From Amorphophallus konjac (Eukaryota > Streptophyta > Magnoliopsida > Alismatales > Araceae): a DNA stretch of 64,000 bases. The DNA is taken from NCBI GenBank assembly GCA_022559845.1, contig CM040120.1, positions 170,482,334 to 170,546,333 of the forward strand, given 5' to 3'. Below the pieces are notes generated by a model. It made no database searches and was not told the DNA's origin. It worked only from the letters and a program-made list of their open reading frames with translations. Positions 1 to 10,333 of this stretch are shown piece by piece; positions within the stretch are counted from its first letter, which is position 1, and the number at the start of each line of letters is the position of its first letter. The position numbers and the translations under genes were made by a program.

Positions 1-1
1 A

Positions 2-739
2 ACTCCCATGGCCACCACCATAAAGCTGGATAGAGATGAAAATGGTAAAACAGTAGATCCTACACTGTTTCGAGGTATGATCGGATCACTAATGTACCTT
101 ACAGCATGTCACCCTGACATTCAATTCAGTGTATGTCTTTGTGCCCATTTTCAGTCATGCCCCAAGGAATCTCTTTTATCAGCTGTGAAACGCATCTTTA
201 GATATCTCATTGGCTCAATAGACTTTGGCTTGTGGTTCCCTATCGGTGGTTCCTTTGAATTAATTGCCTATACCGATGCGGATTATGTTGGGTGCATTGT
301 AGATCGTAAAAGTACAAGTGGATATTGTCAGTTTCTTGGTGGTTGCCTAGTCTCATGGGCCTCCAAGAATCAACATTCAGTAACTCTCTCAACGGTCGAG
401 GCTGAATATGTAGCCGCCGGAAGTTGTGGAGCCCAAATACTTTGGATCAAAAACCAACTGCTTGATTTATATATTGAAATGAAAACTGTTCCAATACTAT
501 GTGATAATACCAGTGCAATCAATTTGTCAAAAAATCCTGTTCAGCACTCAAGGACCAAACATATAGATATTCGTCATCACTTTCTGAGAGATCATGTAGG
601 GAAAGGGGTCTTTGAATTGAACTTCATTGACACACACAATCAGCTAGCTGACATCTTCACCAAACCCCTAAACCAGGATCAATTCTATAAGATAAGAAGA
701 GAACTTGGGATGTGCAAGGGTGAGAGCATACATACATAG
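2..739 (+). CDS. copia pol C-terminus: RNase H domain (5'-partial)
   Basis: This is the last 245 or so residues of the copia polyprotein. The frame is open to the window edge, so the ATG at 8 is probably an internal methionine. The start (FRGMIGSLMYLTACHPDI) is the RT-RNase H connection of Ty1-copia. RNase H motifs follow in order: YTDADYVGCIVDRKSTSGY with catalytic Asp, STVEAEYVAA with catalytic Glu, LCDNTSAI with catalytic Asp, then HSRTKHIDIRHHFLRD and DIFTKPL near the C-terminus. RNase H removes RNA from the RNA-DNA hybrid during reverse transcription inside the virus-like particle. The visible part has no stop or frameshift and ends at a natural-looking TAG just after DIFTKPL, so it may come from a fairly young copy. 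Confidence 0.92.
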   Translation, partial: TPMATTIKLDRDENGKTVDPTLFRGMIGSLMYLTACHPDIQFSVCLCAHFQSCPKESLLSAVKRIFRYLIGSIDFGLWFPIGGSFELIAYTDADYVGCIVDRKSTSGYCQFLGGCLVSWASKNQHSVTLSTVEAEYVAAGSCGAQILWIKNQLLDLYIEMKTVPILCDNTSAINLSKNPVQHSRTKHIDIRHHFLRDHVGKGVFELNFIDTHNQLADIFTKPLNQDQFYKIRRELGMCKGESIHT

Positions 740-1575
740 GTGTGCATCTAAGGTATAGGGTTGCATTTGTAGAAATACATGTGCATCACGGGTAGAAAAA
801 CATACATATTGAATTTACCGTTGAACGCATTGTGTGTCTTCATTCACCGTTGAATGCCTGCATGTACATACTTATATTTAGCCCTCCTTGAAAAATAATT
901 CTACGGACAAATATTCCTTGATTGAATACATCTGTGGACTCAGTGTTACTGGAACTAACGGTTCTACCTAGGGGAAATCAAAACTTCTTCTCGTCTCCGC
1001 ATCTTCGCCTCTACATACTTCCACTGTCTTGTTGGTTCAAGTAGTCGGCTGCTTATACCCCATAAACAAAAAAAAAGGGAGAAACAAAAAAAAGAAAATC
1101 AAAAAAAGAAGAAACACAAAAAAAGGAAAAAAAGAAGAAAAAGATTTTTTTTCAAAAAATGGGGATTTTGGTCCTGGCGGTCGACCGCCAGGCCCGCGCC
1201 GGTCGACCGTCGGCGGCGAATCGGCCCGACTTAAGGGTCAACCGACCCCCTTTTAAAGGGCTCTCTCTCCCTCTTTCCTTCTCTCCTTCACTCCTTTTCA
1301 CTCTCTACCACCTTGCCCTAACCCCAACCCTCCATCTCTCCACCAACCAAGCCCCCACAAGTCTCTCTCCCTCCACCCGCACACGATTTGGTCGTCCCGT
1401 CATCTTTCCGGGACATCCTCCATACGGTCACTCGTGCGTCTGTGGAGATCCCTCTCAGCTTCCACACTGTGGAAAGGTCGATCCAAGCCCTAGCAGTGCT
1501 TTTGTGCTCCATCCACGTTTCTGGGGTTGAGATCGATTGTTCCAAGAGTTTCCCGGTGGGTTTTTCTAGGTCGGG
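740..1575 (+). other. pol/env-like spacer with A-rich tract and GGTCGACC pair
   Basis: No supported gene. About 1064-1165 is a strongly purine/A-rich stretch with repeated AAAAAAG and GAAGAAA words. Two GGTCGACC palindromes at 1179-1186 and 1201-1208 have the same 22-bp spacing as the paired palindromes in the 3' LTR. About 1260-1390 is pyrimidine-rich (CTCTCTCC runs), resembling a plant 5' leader. Short ORFs here (1029-1256, 1159-1530) match no family I know. Confidence 0.6.
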
Positions 1576-3026
1576 ATGCCGCTTAGACGGAGCTCTCCGT
1601 GTTCTGCCCAAGGGCAAGCTAGCCGTCAACGGACAGAGGCCCCGTCTCCTCTACCTCAGCAAGCTCCTCCTCTGCCTCGAGCACCTTTACCTCCACGTCC
1701 TATTATTGACCCTCGCTTGGTCGACTTCAATGAGGTGAATGAGCTCTTCCTAAATTTTTGCGCTCTTTTTGAGGTTCAAGACGGTTGGATGGATTTTGTT
1801 ACCCGGTACGATAGATATTATCCTCGTTGGTGCAGCAGTTCTGCAGGTTTTTAGTTGTGAGGAATGACCAGTTATACACCACGGTTGAAGGTGTGGAGGT
1901 TCATATCACTCCGGAGTTATTTCAGCAGGCCCTAGGAGTATCCGCCATGGGTGCAGATAGGGCATATGGTTTTGGTGAAGTTCCAGCAACATTTACTGCT
2001 ATGACCAACTGTGAGTATGTGCATGGTGTGAGCAATTTGATCAAGCTGAATGCCAATCATTTTTCTCCAATACAACGGGTCCTGCACCACATGTTTACTT
2101 CATTAATTTACCCCAAAGTGGGCGGTCAGGATGAGGTTACAGAAGTTCAGAGATTCCTATTCTATCATGTCATGAATGGCATTCAAATCAATATGGGTCG
2201 GCTCATGACCGATCTGATCAGCACATGTCGTACCTACCTCCGGCGCTCTCTTCCATATGCTTCGTAGTTGACCGGTATCTTCATTTATGCTGTGATAGAT
2301 GTGGCAAATGAACAGTTCATTTATGTTAGGCAGGATGATGTATACAACAAGCATAAAATTTTCGTAGATTTTGGCTACTACTTTGGTCCCGACGGTGAGC
2401 TTGTGCGGGACATTCCAGTTTATGGGGAAGATGAAATCAGTGAGGCAGAAGAAGAACCAGCACAGCAGCAAGACGAGGGGGATATCCCCCCTCCAGTTCC
2501 AGCTGAGGAGCATCCTCCACCACCATCTCCTTCTCATCCGGTTTTTGAGATGCCTTCTCCACCCCAGTTTCACCATGGGGAATCCTCCACTCAGGGGGCC
2601 GGACAGCGCCCTTCGGTGGACTACGAGGCTCTTGACGGGCGGCTTACCGGCTTGGAAACTCGTGTGGATATCCTTGGGGATCGTCTCTCTACCCTTTGGG
2701 ACACTATGGGTGCTGCGTTTGACACCATATCAGGGCGCATGGACACCTTCTCTACTACCTTCGAGACTCTCTCTACTTAGATGGCCACTCTCACCACCCA
2801 CATGACTTCCCTCCGAGAGGATTTAGTTGAGTCTGGCCAATCCTTTAGCTTCATGCACCTCTCCCTTCCTGGCATGCGGCACCAAGATGCGGCTCGTGAT
2901 GAATCCATTGGTCACATTCTTGATCTTCTTCACAGTCATGCCCACCATCTTGGTGACATTCGTCGGCACCTTGGCCTTCCACCTACACCTCCAGCCGATC
3001 AGCCACCTCCTGAAGATGCTCCATGA
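1576..3026 (+). pseudogene. env-like / plant transposon-protein extra ORF of SIRE element, broken
   Basis: This is the extra ORF downstream of copia pol, usually called env-like or putative plant transposon protein. It begins at ATG 1576 (MPLRRSSP), has a proline-rich start, then a globular part with LVDFNEVNELF, GWMDFVTRYDRYYPR and, in the next frame, VEVHITPELFQQALGVSA and FSPIQRVLHHMFTSLIYPK. The tail is acidic and proline-rich, followed by heptad-like segments (LDGRLTGLETRVDILGDRLSTL) that could form a coiled coil. The frame is lost near 1825 by an apparent one-base deletion; the rest reads in one frame to 3026 with TAG stops at 2265-2267 and 2778-2780. Function is unknown; no signal peptide or membrane anchor is evident in what remains, so a true envelope role is doubtful. 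Confidence 0.78.
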
Positions 3027-3450
3027 GGATTTGTTTTGTTTTCACCTCTAGCATGTTCCTTTTTGGTCCAGAGTTGCTTGAGTCCCTCCTTCGTCTATCC
3101 TATCCCTTTTTGCTATTGACAAAGGGGGAGAAGTAGTAGGGCAGGTTTATTATCTACTTATGTATGTCATTGTGTGGTTGTGTTGCTTGCTTGCATGTCA
3201 CATGTGAGGGTTGTCGGTAGTGTTAGTCTTTTGCTTAGACTTTGGTTTTAGAGTCGTGCATTCACTCTCGCACTAATGTACCTTGTAATGAAACTATGAT
3301 GAATTGAAAGTACTGGTGTTTTGAACTCAGACGGTTAGCATTTGTGTCTCATTTCATATTCTTGCTGGCATACAAGTGGTTGTTTTTTTTCTTAACATAA
3401 ACCTTGGTTTGAATGCCCTAGAGTTTTGTCATCATCAAAAAGGGGGAGAT
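3027..3450 (+). other. 3' non-coding region with two polypurine tracts
   Basis: After the env-like ORF the sequence is T-rich and non-coding. An internal tract ACAAAGGGGGAGAAG lies at about 3118-3132. The tract next to the LTR, AAAAAGGGGGAGAT, occupies 3437-3450 and is directly followed by TGTTG of the LTR, so it is the plus-strand primer. Two such tracts flanking the 3' non-coding region are familiar from SIRE-like elements. Confidence 0.8.
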
Positions 3451-3722
3451 TGTTGTATATCAATCTCGGTGTTTTGATGATAATAAAACCAAGGACATAG
3501 GGTTGCTCACTTGTTTGGATCTAATAACCTAAGTGTTTTTCATAAGCCTTCAAGGTCGGAACTCTTCATACTGTTACTTAAGGTTTTAGCATTCCAAATG
3601 ATTTTCTAAGTACATTGAATGAACGTGTAATAACCTTTTAACCAATCGTTCAAATCATGCCTCGATCATATGGACACATTTTTCTGGGCTAAACTCTTCA
3701 TTTTTCAGGTTTTTGACAGTCC

Positions 3723-3893
3723 GGTCGACCTCCAGCATCACCCCGGTCGACCTAGAATAACAGAATGAAAACTTCTACAGGCTGTCTTAGTGGCGGTCGA
3801 CCACCCCTCAATCCCGGTCGACCGGATCTCCTAGGGACCGGCCTCCTACAGGTCTCTCAATGGCGGTCGACCACCAGACCCTGCAGGTCGACC
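3723..3893 (+). promoter_or_regulatory. array of paired GGTCGACC palindromes in copia LTR
   Basis: Six copies of the 8-bp palindrome GGTCGACC start at 3723, 3745, 3795, 3816, 3865 and 3886. They form three pairs with start-to-start spacing of 22, 21 and 21 bp. The pairs repeat about every 71 bp (72 and 70), with similar spacer text in the last two units (CTACAGG...GGCGGTCGACCACC). They lie 145 to 315 bp upstream of the TATA-like box, a place for an enhancer. The role is inference. Confidence 0.7.
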
Positions 3894-4037
3894 GCCAGCC
3901 CCGAGCTGCCAACAATTGTTGACTTTTTATCTTTTTTAGAAAAGCCATTCTCATGGGTATTATTTAATCCCTAAGCAACCAAACTCTCCAGAAATTGTGG
4001 ATCTGGTCTGGGAGAGTCCTTGGACCATTCAAGAACC

Positions 4038-4044
4038 TATAAAA
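4038..4044 (+). promoter_or_regulatory. TATA-like box of copia LTR
   Basis: CCTATAAAACATATACAAG is the clearest TATA match in the LTR, about 590 bp from its start. This would make U3 about 600 bp, with transcription starting near 4070. Confidence 0.5.
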
Positions 4045-4810
4045 CATATACAAGAGGCATTGGAAAACCCTAATGCTCAAGGTGGATCAAGGGGGCTACC
4101 AAGAGGAAGAGAAGGGATCCAGCACTGTAGACGTGAACAGTGCTCCGAGAAGAGTTCTTCATCCTTCTTCATCCAGTCAAGTGAAGATCAGCCCAAGGAT
4201 TCAAGCTGCATGCAAAGCATCCAATCATCCATTAAGGGGGAGCAAATCAAGATTCTTTTCTTGTGTTCTAAATTCATTTTGTTTTCTTAAGCTTCATGTG
4301 TGGTTTTTATAATCGTTAAACATTTCAGTGTGTGTGGATCTTCCTAGATCCGTGTGTGTGTGGTTGTGTGTTCTCCGTTGTAGTTGTGTGTGTATTAAGG
4401 TGTTCTTACACCTCGCGGGAACTCTCCTTCCCAGTGTGTGTGTGTTGTGGGTGTTTGATCTTGTAACTCATTACAAGATAGTGTGTGGTTCCTCACTGTC
4501 GGTGAGGGGTGGACGTAGGTTGCTGTTGTGGCATCCGAACCACCTTAAAATCACCGTCTCCTTGTGGTGTGCTCCATATATCCTATCCCTCTTCTGTGCA
4601 TACTTGTGAATCTAGATATTTTGTATCCTTTAGATCTAGATTGTTTGATCTTCTTCACTTAAATCCTATGGTTTATCAAAAGCATAATTTGTCTTGCTCT
4701 TGTTTTCTTCTGTGTCCCCACGTCATCGCATATTTGTGTCTATCTCGGCAGAAATTTTTTATCACCCAATTCACCCCCCTCTTGGGTGCCATTTAATCTC
4801 GGGACTTCAA

Positions 4811-5403
4811 CCTAAGGGTTCCCTAGAGGTGAGAGCACCGCACCCCTTGAAAACGAAGAAGGTAGCCTAAGGGATTTTTATAGGCGAGCACCGCTCCCCT
4901 TGAAAATGAAGGAGGTAACCTAAGGGTTCCCTAGAGGTGAGCACTGCTCCCCTTGCAAACAAAGAGGTAACCTAAGGATTCCCTAGAGGCGAGCACTGCT
5001 CCCCTTGAAAACGAAGAAGGTAACCTAAGGGTTCCCTAGAGGCGAGAGCACCGCTCCCCTTGAAAATGAAGAAGGTAGCCTAAGGGTTTCCTAGAGGCGA
5101 GCACCGCTCCCCTTGAAAACGAAGGAGATAACCTAAGGGTTCCCTAGAGGCGAGCATTGCTCCCCTTGAAAATAAAGAGGTAACCTAAGGGTTCCCTAGT
5201 GGCGAGCACCGCTCCCCTTGAAAATGAGAAGGTAGCCTAAGGGTTTTCTAGAGGCGAGCACCGCTCCCCTTGAAAATGAAGAGGTAACCTAAGGGTTCCA
5301 TAGAGGCGAGCACCGCTCCCCTTGAAAACAAGTAGGTAACCTAAGGGTTCCCTAGAGGCGAGCACCACCCCCCTAGAAAATGAGAAAGTAACCTAAGGGT
5401 TTC
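4811..5403 (+). repeat. minisatellite, 11 copies of a 52-55 bp unit
   Basis: Each unit starts CCTAAGGGTTCCCTAGAGG and continues CGAGCACCGCTCCCCTTG, then a variable GAAAAYGAAGAAGGTAA tail. I count 11 full copies plus the start of a twelfth that diverges after 5400. Shared variants show a higher-order repeat: copies 1 and 5 have GAGAGCACC, 2 and 6 have GAAGGAG, 3 and 7 have AAAGAGGTAA. The array is at the left edge of Tat-A and probably belonged to its 3' non-coding region; such tandem repeats are known in Tat/Ogre elements. Confidence 0.92.
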
Positions 5404-7009
5404 TACGGAGGACACGAGCACTGTGGAAGACAAGCACGGGGGATCGCCCAAGAAAGCATGCAGAAGAACTCCAGCAAAAGGTACACATCAATATTGGCTC
5501 AGAATCAAAGAATTTATATTTCTTTAGTCAAAGTACAAGCTGCCGAAAAATTGGCAAAGTACCCTCATATGGGTCAAATATAAGTACATGGAGAGATAAA
5601 ACGTGCTCGACGATGGCGACGTGTGACTCCAACGTCTCGCTTCCCGGATACCATCCTCTATCGAGGATTATGCTAATCTTCAAGCAGGCGTAGGTACCCA
5701 TTTTTGTTCTGTGGGAGGATACCTATGAGAGAAGCCTCCTATGCCAGAGAAGAGGGACAAAGCCCTCAGGCCAACAAAGGGCTTCACTGGTAGAAGGCCT
5801 ACATGAGGAAAACTTGGCCAGTAGCAAAGGCCACCCACTCTCGGAGGAAGGCCAGCGAGGTCCACCCGTTACCGGGAACCAGTCGACCTACCCAAACCAA
5901 CAGGCGACAGCAGTACCACGAGGCCAACACATCAGGAAGGCCACCCCGGCGAACAAGCCCCCGCCGCCCGGACTACCACCAGTACCTCCCTTGAAAGGAG
6001 AGGTTATCTTGTGTCTCGCCGTGGACGGCATGCGACAGCAGCGGCGGGGAGAGTTGTACTGGCCATGCCTTCAAACTGAGGAGCCCACCGCCGTCATCGA
6101 AGCCGCACGGCCATGCCCACCGAGTGGAAGAATGGAAAACAGATTCCACCCTTCCTTACGATCCTTCCTACCAGAAAGTAGGAAGATGTTCTAGCAACAA
6201 GGAGCGTCTCACCGAGCACCTATAAGGAGCAAACAATGGTTATACACGGCAAAGAAAAGCAAGGGAATATAGCTGAAGTTTGGAAAGCAGCGCTACCCTG
6301 ACACTTCTTATCCCGTCAAGGACGGAACTTATCCGGCTCAAGAAGCAAGATTCCCCTACCAGCATACAAGCGGTCAACCTTCTCCAAGGCCTCCCGCTAG
6401 CCGTCCAGGTACCTGAACCTATACTGCTCAAGAGCCGGGACACCCTCTCCAAGCGCAGGCCACGGCCGCCGTGGTACCGGCGCTGGATTCCCTCGGAGGA
6501 CCAGGGGTTGATGATGAGCTGGCAGCGATTCATCATCCGATGAGGTACTAGACTCTCCTGAGGACATTCTCTGGGGAAGCCACCTACGACAGTTCGTTGG
6601 CGCAAAGATGATCGCTGGAACGCAGCTAGAGCCACCATTTAGAAGGGACGCAGAGTCCCCAGAAGCATGAGGACTCCTACCACCTCAATCAAATCCGTGG
6701 AAATCGAAGCGACAGATCCTAAAAGTCATGCTCCTTCAGAAGCCCCCATCAAGGGCACCGTTTCGTTTCCCCAGAGGATCTTGCGATGATTCAGAAGGAA
6801 GGAAATACATGGAAAAAATCTCAAGATTTGTAGATAAAAGGAAGGTTTTCATTTCCAGAATGGAGATATTACAAAAAAGAGAGGCTACTACCTCGAAAAA
6901 GTGCAGAAAAAAGTAAGGAAAAGATAGCTGGGGGCATCCTCTCAAGGACCTGTCCCGATTACATCATCACGTGCCCTGAGCTCAGTAGGCGCACACACAG
7001 CAGCAGCAC
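5404..7009 (+). other. non-coding part of Tat-A between minisatellite and antisense ORF
   Basis: No gene can be supported. Only short ORFs occur on both strands and none resembles a known domain. By position it is the 3' flank of the antisense gene, which reads leftward and ends near 7010, and corresponds to 28262-29471 in Tat-B. Confidence 0.5.
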
Positions 7010-9884
7010 TAGGAGGAGGTGGCTCGTCGCTCAAGTCCACCACGGCAACCTCCGCGGGTGCTCGTTCACCCGCGCTCGACACCGGTTACTCAGCGCCCGC
7101 CTCTAAGGGGTCAGGCCCCTCTTCCTTGCCATCGGCCTCTAAGCCGTACAGATTTGAAGGAGGAGGCAGAACCGAAGCCTCGAGGTCGAAGTGCTCAACT
7201 GTGACCCTCACGGCGGCACTCCAGCCCTCCCGAAAGTTGCAGTCACGTGTCGGCCCATACTACTCCAGGGCCGCCTCCGTCAGCTCGGCCCTGTAAGCCG
7301 AGGAGAGACGAAAGGCCTCCATAGCCTCCTCGCAGGCCGAGGACAGAGACATGCATAGCCTGGCGAGTTCCGCCTCGACCTCCTAGCAGTGGCCCTTCAT
7401 GGCTCGGGCCTCCGCCTCCAGCTTGGCCGAACGCTCGCCGGCCGCATCAGCCTGCACCCAGAAAGCATCCCGGTCACGCTCCATCCCCGTCAGCGCCAAC
7501 TCAAGCTAAGATAGCTGCTCCTGAAGTCCGGCGTTCGCAGCCTCAGACTCCTTCCAGCGCCCATCGGACCCCGCCAGAAGGGCCCAGCTGATCTCCAGCT
7601 CACGCACAGCATCTAGGAAACGGTGACTCCACTGCCCGAAGGCGCTAACAACCAGGCACACACTCCTACGGCAACGGCTGTCAACTCGTCCACGATGCCA
7701 GGACCCAGCTCCCCAACGTGCTCATACCAATGAGCACTCCGCATCATGAGGTCGATGATGCCCGGGACACCAGGCGCCCTCTCCGGCGAGTCCTCGGGCT
7801 ACGAGGACTGACCGCGCGGAGTAACCCTCTGCGGAGGGAGAGGGTCAACTTCAATGGCAGGGACCTTGCCCCTTTCACGCCCCCATCCACCGGAGATAGA
7901 CGCCGGGGCAGCAGCCACCGGCACCACATGCGATGACGGTAGGCGAACACTGGGGGGAGGCGCCCCAGATGAAGAAGGAGCTCTACTCCTGCCCGGAGTC
8001 GAGTCTCTCCCCATGTTCCTCGATCGGCGGCGATTGTCCATCTCTGCCAACTCCCCCTCTCCCTGGCCGCGGGCCTCCATGGCTCGGGTCTCCGCCACCA
8101 GCTTGGCCGCACGCTCACCGGCCGCATCGGCCCGCGCCCAGAAAGCATCCCAGTCACGCTCCATCCCAGTCAGCGACAACTCCAGTTGGGACAGCTACTC
8201 CTAAAGTCCGATGTTTGCAGCCTCAGACTCCTTCCAACGCCCTTCTGCCCCCGCCTGAAGGGCCCGACTGGTCTCTAGCTCACGCACGACATCCAGGAAA
8301 CGGTGCCTCCACAGCCCGAAGGCGCTAACAACCAGGCACACGCTCCTCGCGGCAACGGCTATCAACTCATCCACGACGCCAGGACCCCGCTCCCCAACGT
8401 GCTCTTGCCAGCGAGCACTCCGCATCATGAGGTCGACGATGCCCGGGACACCAGGCGCCCCCGCTGGCGAGTCCTCGGGCTACAAGGACTGACCGCGCGG
8501 AGGAACCCTCATCGGAGTGAGAGGGTCAACTTCAACAACGGTAGGGGCCTTGCCCCTTTCACGCCCCCGTCCACCGGAGACAGACGCCGGGGCAACAGCC
8601 GCCGGCACCATAGGCGACGATGGTAGGTGAACACTGGGGGGAGGCACCCCGGACGAAGGAGGAGCCCTGCTCCTGCTCGAAGTTGAGTCCCTCCCCCTCT
8701 TCCTCGATCGGCGATGACTGTCCATCTCTGCCAACTCATCCTCGGCCGGGCAAGACCGACCACCGCCAGCCATGGCAGAGTCCTCACCGAGAACGCAAGG
8801 GGTGGCTTTGGAGGAGCTCCTTTGAAGACTGGTCCCTCCACTGGCCACTGACGCCTCGGGCGAACGCACCAGAGGAATGCCGACAGGGGCCGGATAATGC
8901 AACCTCCCCGGGGCGAAAGCAACCTGGGCTGGGGGGGGGGGGACGACCGACAACTGGCCGGTTCTCGAAGTCACATGATCCATGGGGCGAGGAGCAAGCC
9001 ACGGTAGCCGGACCATTTCAGGAGTCCACCCCTGCGCTTCAACTGCCCCTGGAAGCAAAGACGAGGTTAGTCCAGCATCAGGCACTACTACCACATTCCT
9101 ACGGGGGGCAAGACCAGTACCCTGTGGCAACGGAGGACACAACTCCAGCTCTCGAAGCAACGCCGGGGTCAAGACATGGTCTGCATCGACGAGAGGATAC
9201 CGAGAAACCGCCTTCAGATCCGGGCGACCCTCGACGTTGAGGGAAGGCTTCGTATTGCGCCAAGGGTGAGGAAAGCCACTCCGCATCCAGCCATCTGAGG
9301 CCCTTTCCCAGTCCTTTGACTTGATCAAGTAAACATACCGCTCCGCCCACCCCTTGCGGTTGGACGCGGTACGGGAAACAGAGATAAAATGGTCACGTGT
9401 ACGGGCCTTGTAGTAGGCAAAAATGGTGTTGGACGGGCAACTCTAGAGGAGGAAGAACTGCCGGAACAGGTCGACGCTCGGCGCCACTGATGCTCTGCGA
9501 CAAGCATAGACAAACCCGTAGAGGATACTGTACGAATTGGGGGTTATCCCCCCAGGGTTCCACCCATAATGGTGAAGGATGGCTCCAATGAAAGGGTGGA
9601 CCGGAATACGAAGAACCGCCTGGAAGAAGGCCACCAGGATCATGATCCCGCCAGAAGGATGACTTGTTATGTCGTCTCCCGCGGTGGGGAAGACAATGTC
9701 ATACTCGGGGGGGGGGGATCTAGAAGGTCTCCCGCAAGCCATGGAATACCCTATGGGCCACTAGAGGCTGGGAATCGGGTTGGCTAGTGCCTGCACCCGA
9801 AGTGCTCGGCACACCGCCCGGGCCTTGAGGCGTATCCTCCGAAGAAGAAGATTCTACAGTGAGAGCTCTCCTACGCGGACGCAT
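7010..9884 (-). pseudogene. Tat antisense ORF (aORF-A), gypsy-type putative transposase domain, broken
   Basis: Reads opposite to its element. It begins at ATG 9884 (MRPRRRALTVESSSSEDTP), shifts frame near 9720, then shows the conserved block IPVHPFIGAILHHYGWNPGG and PNSYSILYGFVYACR, resembling the domain databases call putative gypsy-type transposase. Reading continues through ARTRDHFISVSRTASNRKGW and RYVYLIKSKDWERASDGW to 8480, with a TAG at 9443-9445. A low-complexity Ala/Pro/Arg linker and Glu/Ala/Arg-rich coiled-coil segments follow down to about 7200, where AYRAELTEAALE matches the C-terminal domain of the other two copies. A 680-bp tandem duplication lies inside. The function is unknown; despite the label, nothing shows transposase activity. 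Confidence 0.68.
7391..8740 (-). repeat. 680-bp tandem duplication inside aORF-A
   Basis: About 7391-8070 and 8071-8740 are direct repeats. For example GAAAGCATCCCGGTCACGCT at 7461 recurs as GAAAGCATCCCAGTCACGCT at 8141, and CACTCCGCATCATGAGGTCG recurs at a similar offset. The copies differ by scattered substitutions and small indels, so the duplication is not recent. It doubles the coiled-coil and linker section of the antisense protein. Confidence 0.85.
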
Positions 9885-10333
9885 TGCTACCGAAGAAAAG
9901 AAGAACAAAGAAAATAGGATCCTCACCAGGCAAAGGGGAGGAAGACGCCTACGACGGAGTGCGACGACCAGCGGGATATGGGTGTGGTTTGCAGGGACCC
10001 CCTCAACGCTCCTTATAAACCACCCAGGATAATTCGACGGTTGCACCCCCTGAGGGTTAGGTGAAGGGACGTTGACTACTGCGGCAGTATGACTACCAAA
10101 GCTAGGCGATCGTTCTGAGCCCACATCCCCAGAGCAGGACAAGACCCAGCGTCATCATTGCCAGCATGGCTTCTGCCACCGCCAGAGGAACCTTGCGTGC
10201 CAAGCAGGCTCTCGAAGCCACCAACTCCCGCTGTACGAGGAAATCATCTTCGGATCACACCTTCCAGAAGAACCCTCTCTTAGGCTACTCTCAGTACCCT
10301 GCGAGTGCTCGGCAACTAATAGTAGGGGGGAAG
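9885..10333 (+). other. aORF-A leader and Tat-A polypurine tract
   Basis: Non-coding region between the antisense start codon and the 3' LTR. The purine run AGTAGGGGGGAAG ends at 10333, directly before TGGGGAGGG of the LTR, like GGAGTAGGAGGGGGACAAG before TGGAGAGG in Tat-B. An overlapping minus-strand ORF (10155-10817) runs into the LTR and has no recognisable domain. Confidence 0.6.

Larger units (their letters stand above)
1..4809 (+). mobile_element. SIRE/Maximus-type Ty1-copia retrotransposon, 3' part
   Basis: The window opens inside the element. Order seen: end of pol (RNase H), A-rich spacer, env-like extra ORF, polypurine tract, 3' LTR. A long extra ORF between pol and the 3' LTR with GGGGGAGA-type polypurine tracts is typical of the SIRE/Maximus copia lineage. 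The 5' LTR, gag, protease, integrase and RT lie left of the window. The right end falls within the minisatellite of the next element, so it inserted there; the target duplication cannot be confirmed without the left end. Confidence 0.88.
3451..4809 (+). repeat. 3' LTR of SIRE-type copia element
   Basis: It starts TGTTGTATATCAATCTCGG right after the polypurine tract. The far end is set by a CA in GGGACTTCA, just after the CACCCCCCTCTTGGGTGCC block that is usual near the end of copia LTRs and just before the minisatellite, giving about 1.36 kb. A TATA-like TATAAAA is at 4038-4044. GT-rich microsatellite-like runs lie at 4328-4445. The end position is uncertain by a few bases because the 5' LTR is outside the window. 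Confidence 0.8.

Noticed and set aside
1827..3026. True retroviral envelope protein
   Set aside because: No signal peptide, cleavage site or membrane anchor could be seen; only the position in the element is env-like.
4811..5403. CRISPR-like array
   Set aside because: Units are contiguous with no unique spacers, and the context is a plant retrotransposon.
9443..9742. DNA-transposon transposase
   Set aside because: The domain name says transposase, but the ORF is antisense inside LTR elements and has no DDE or HUH residues that I can see.
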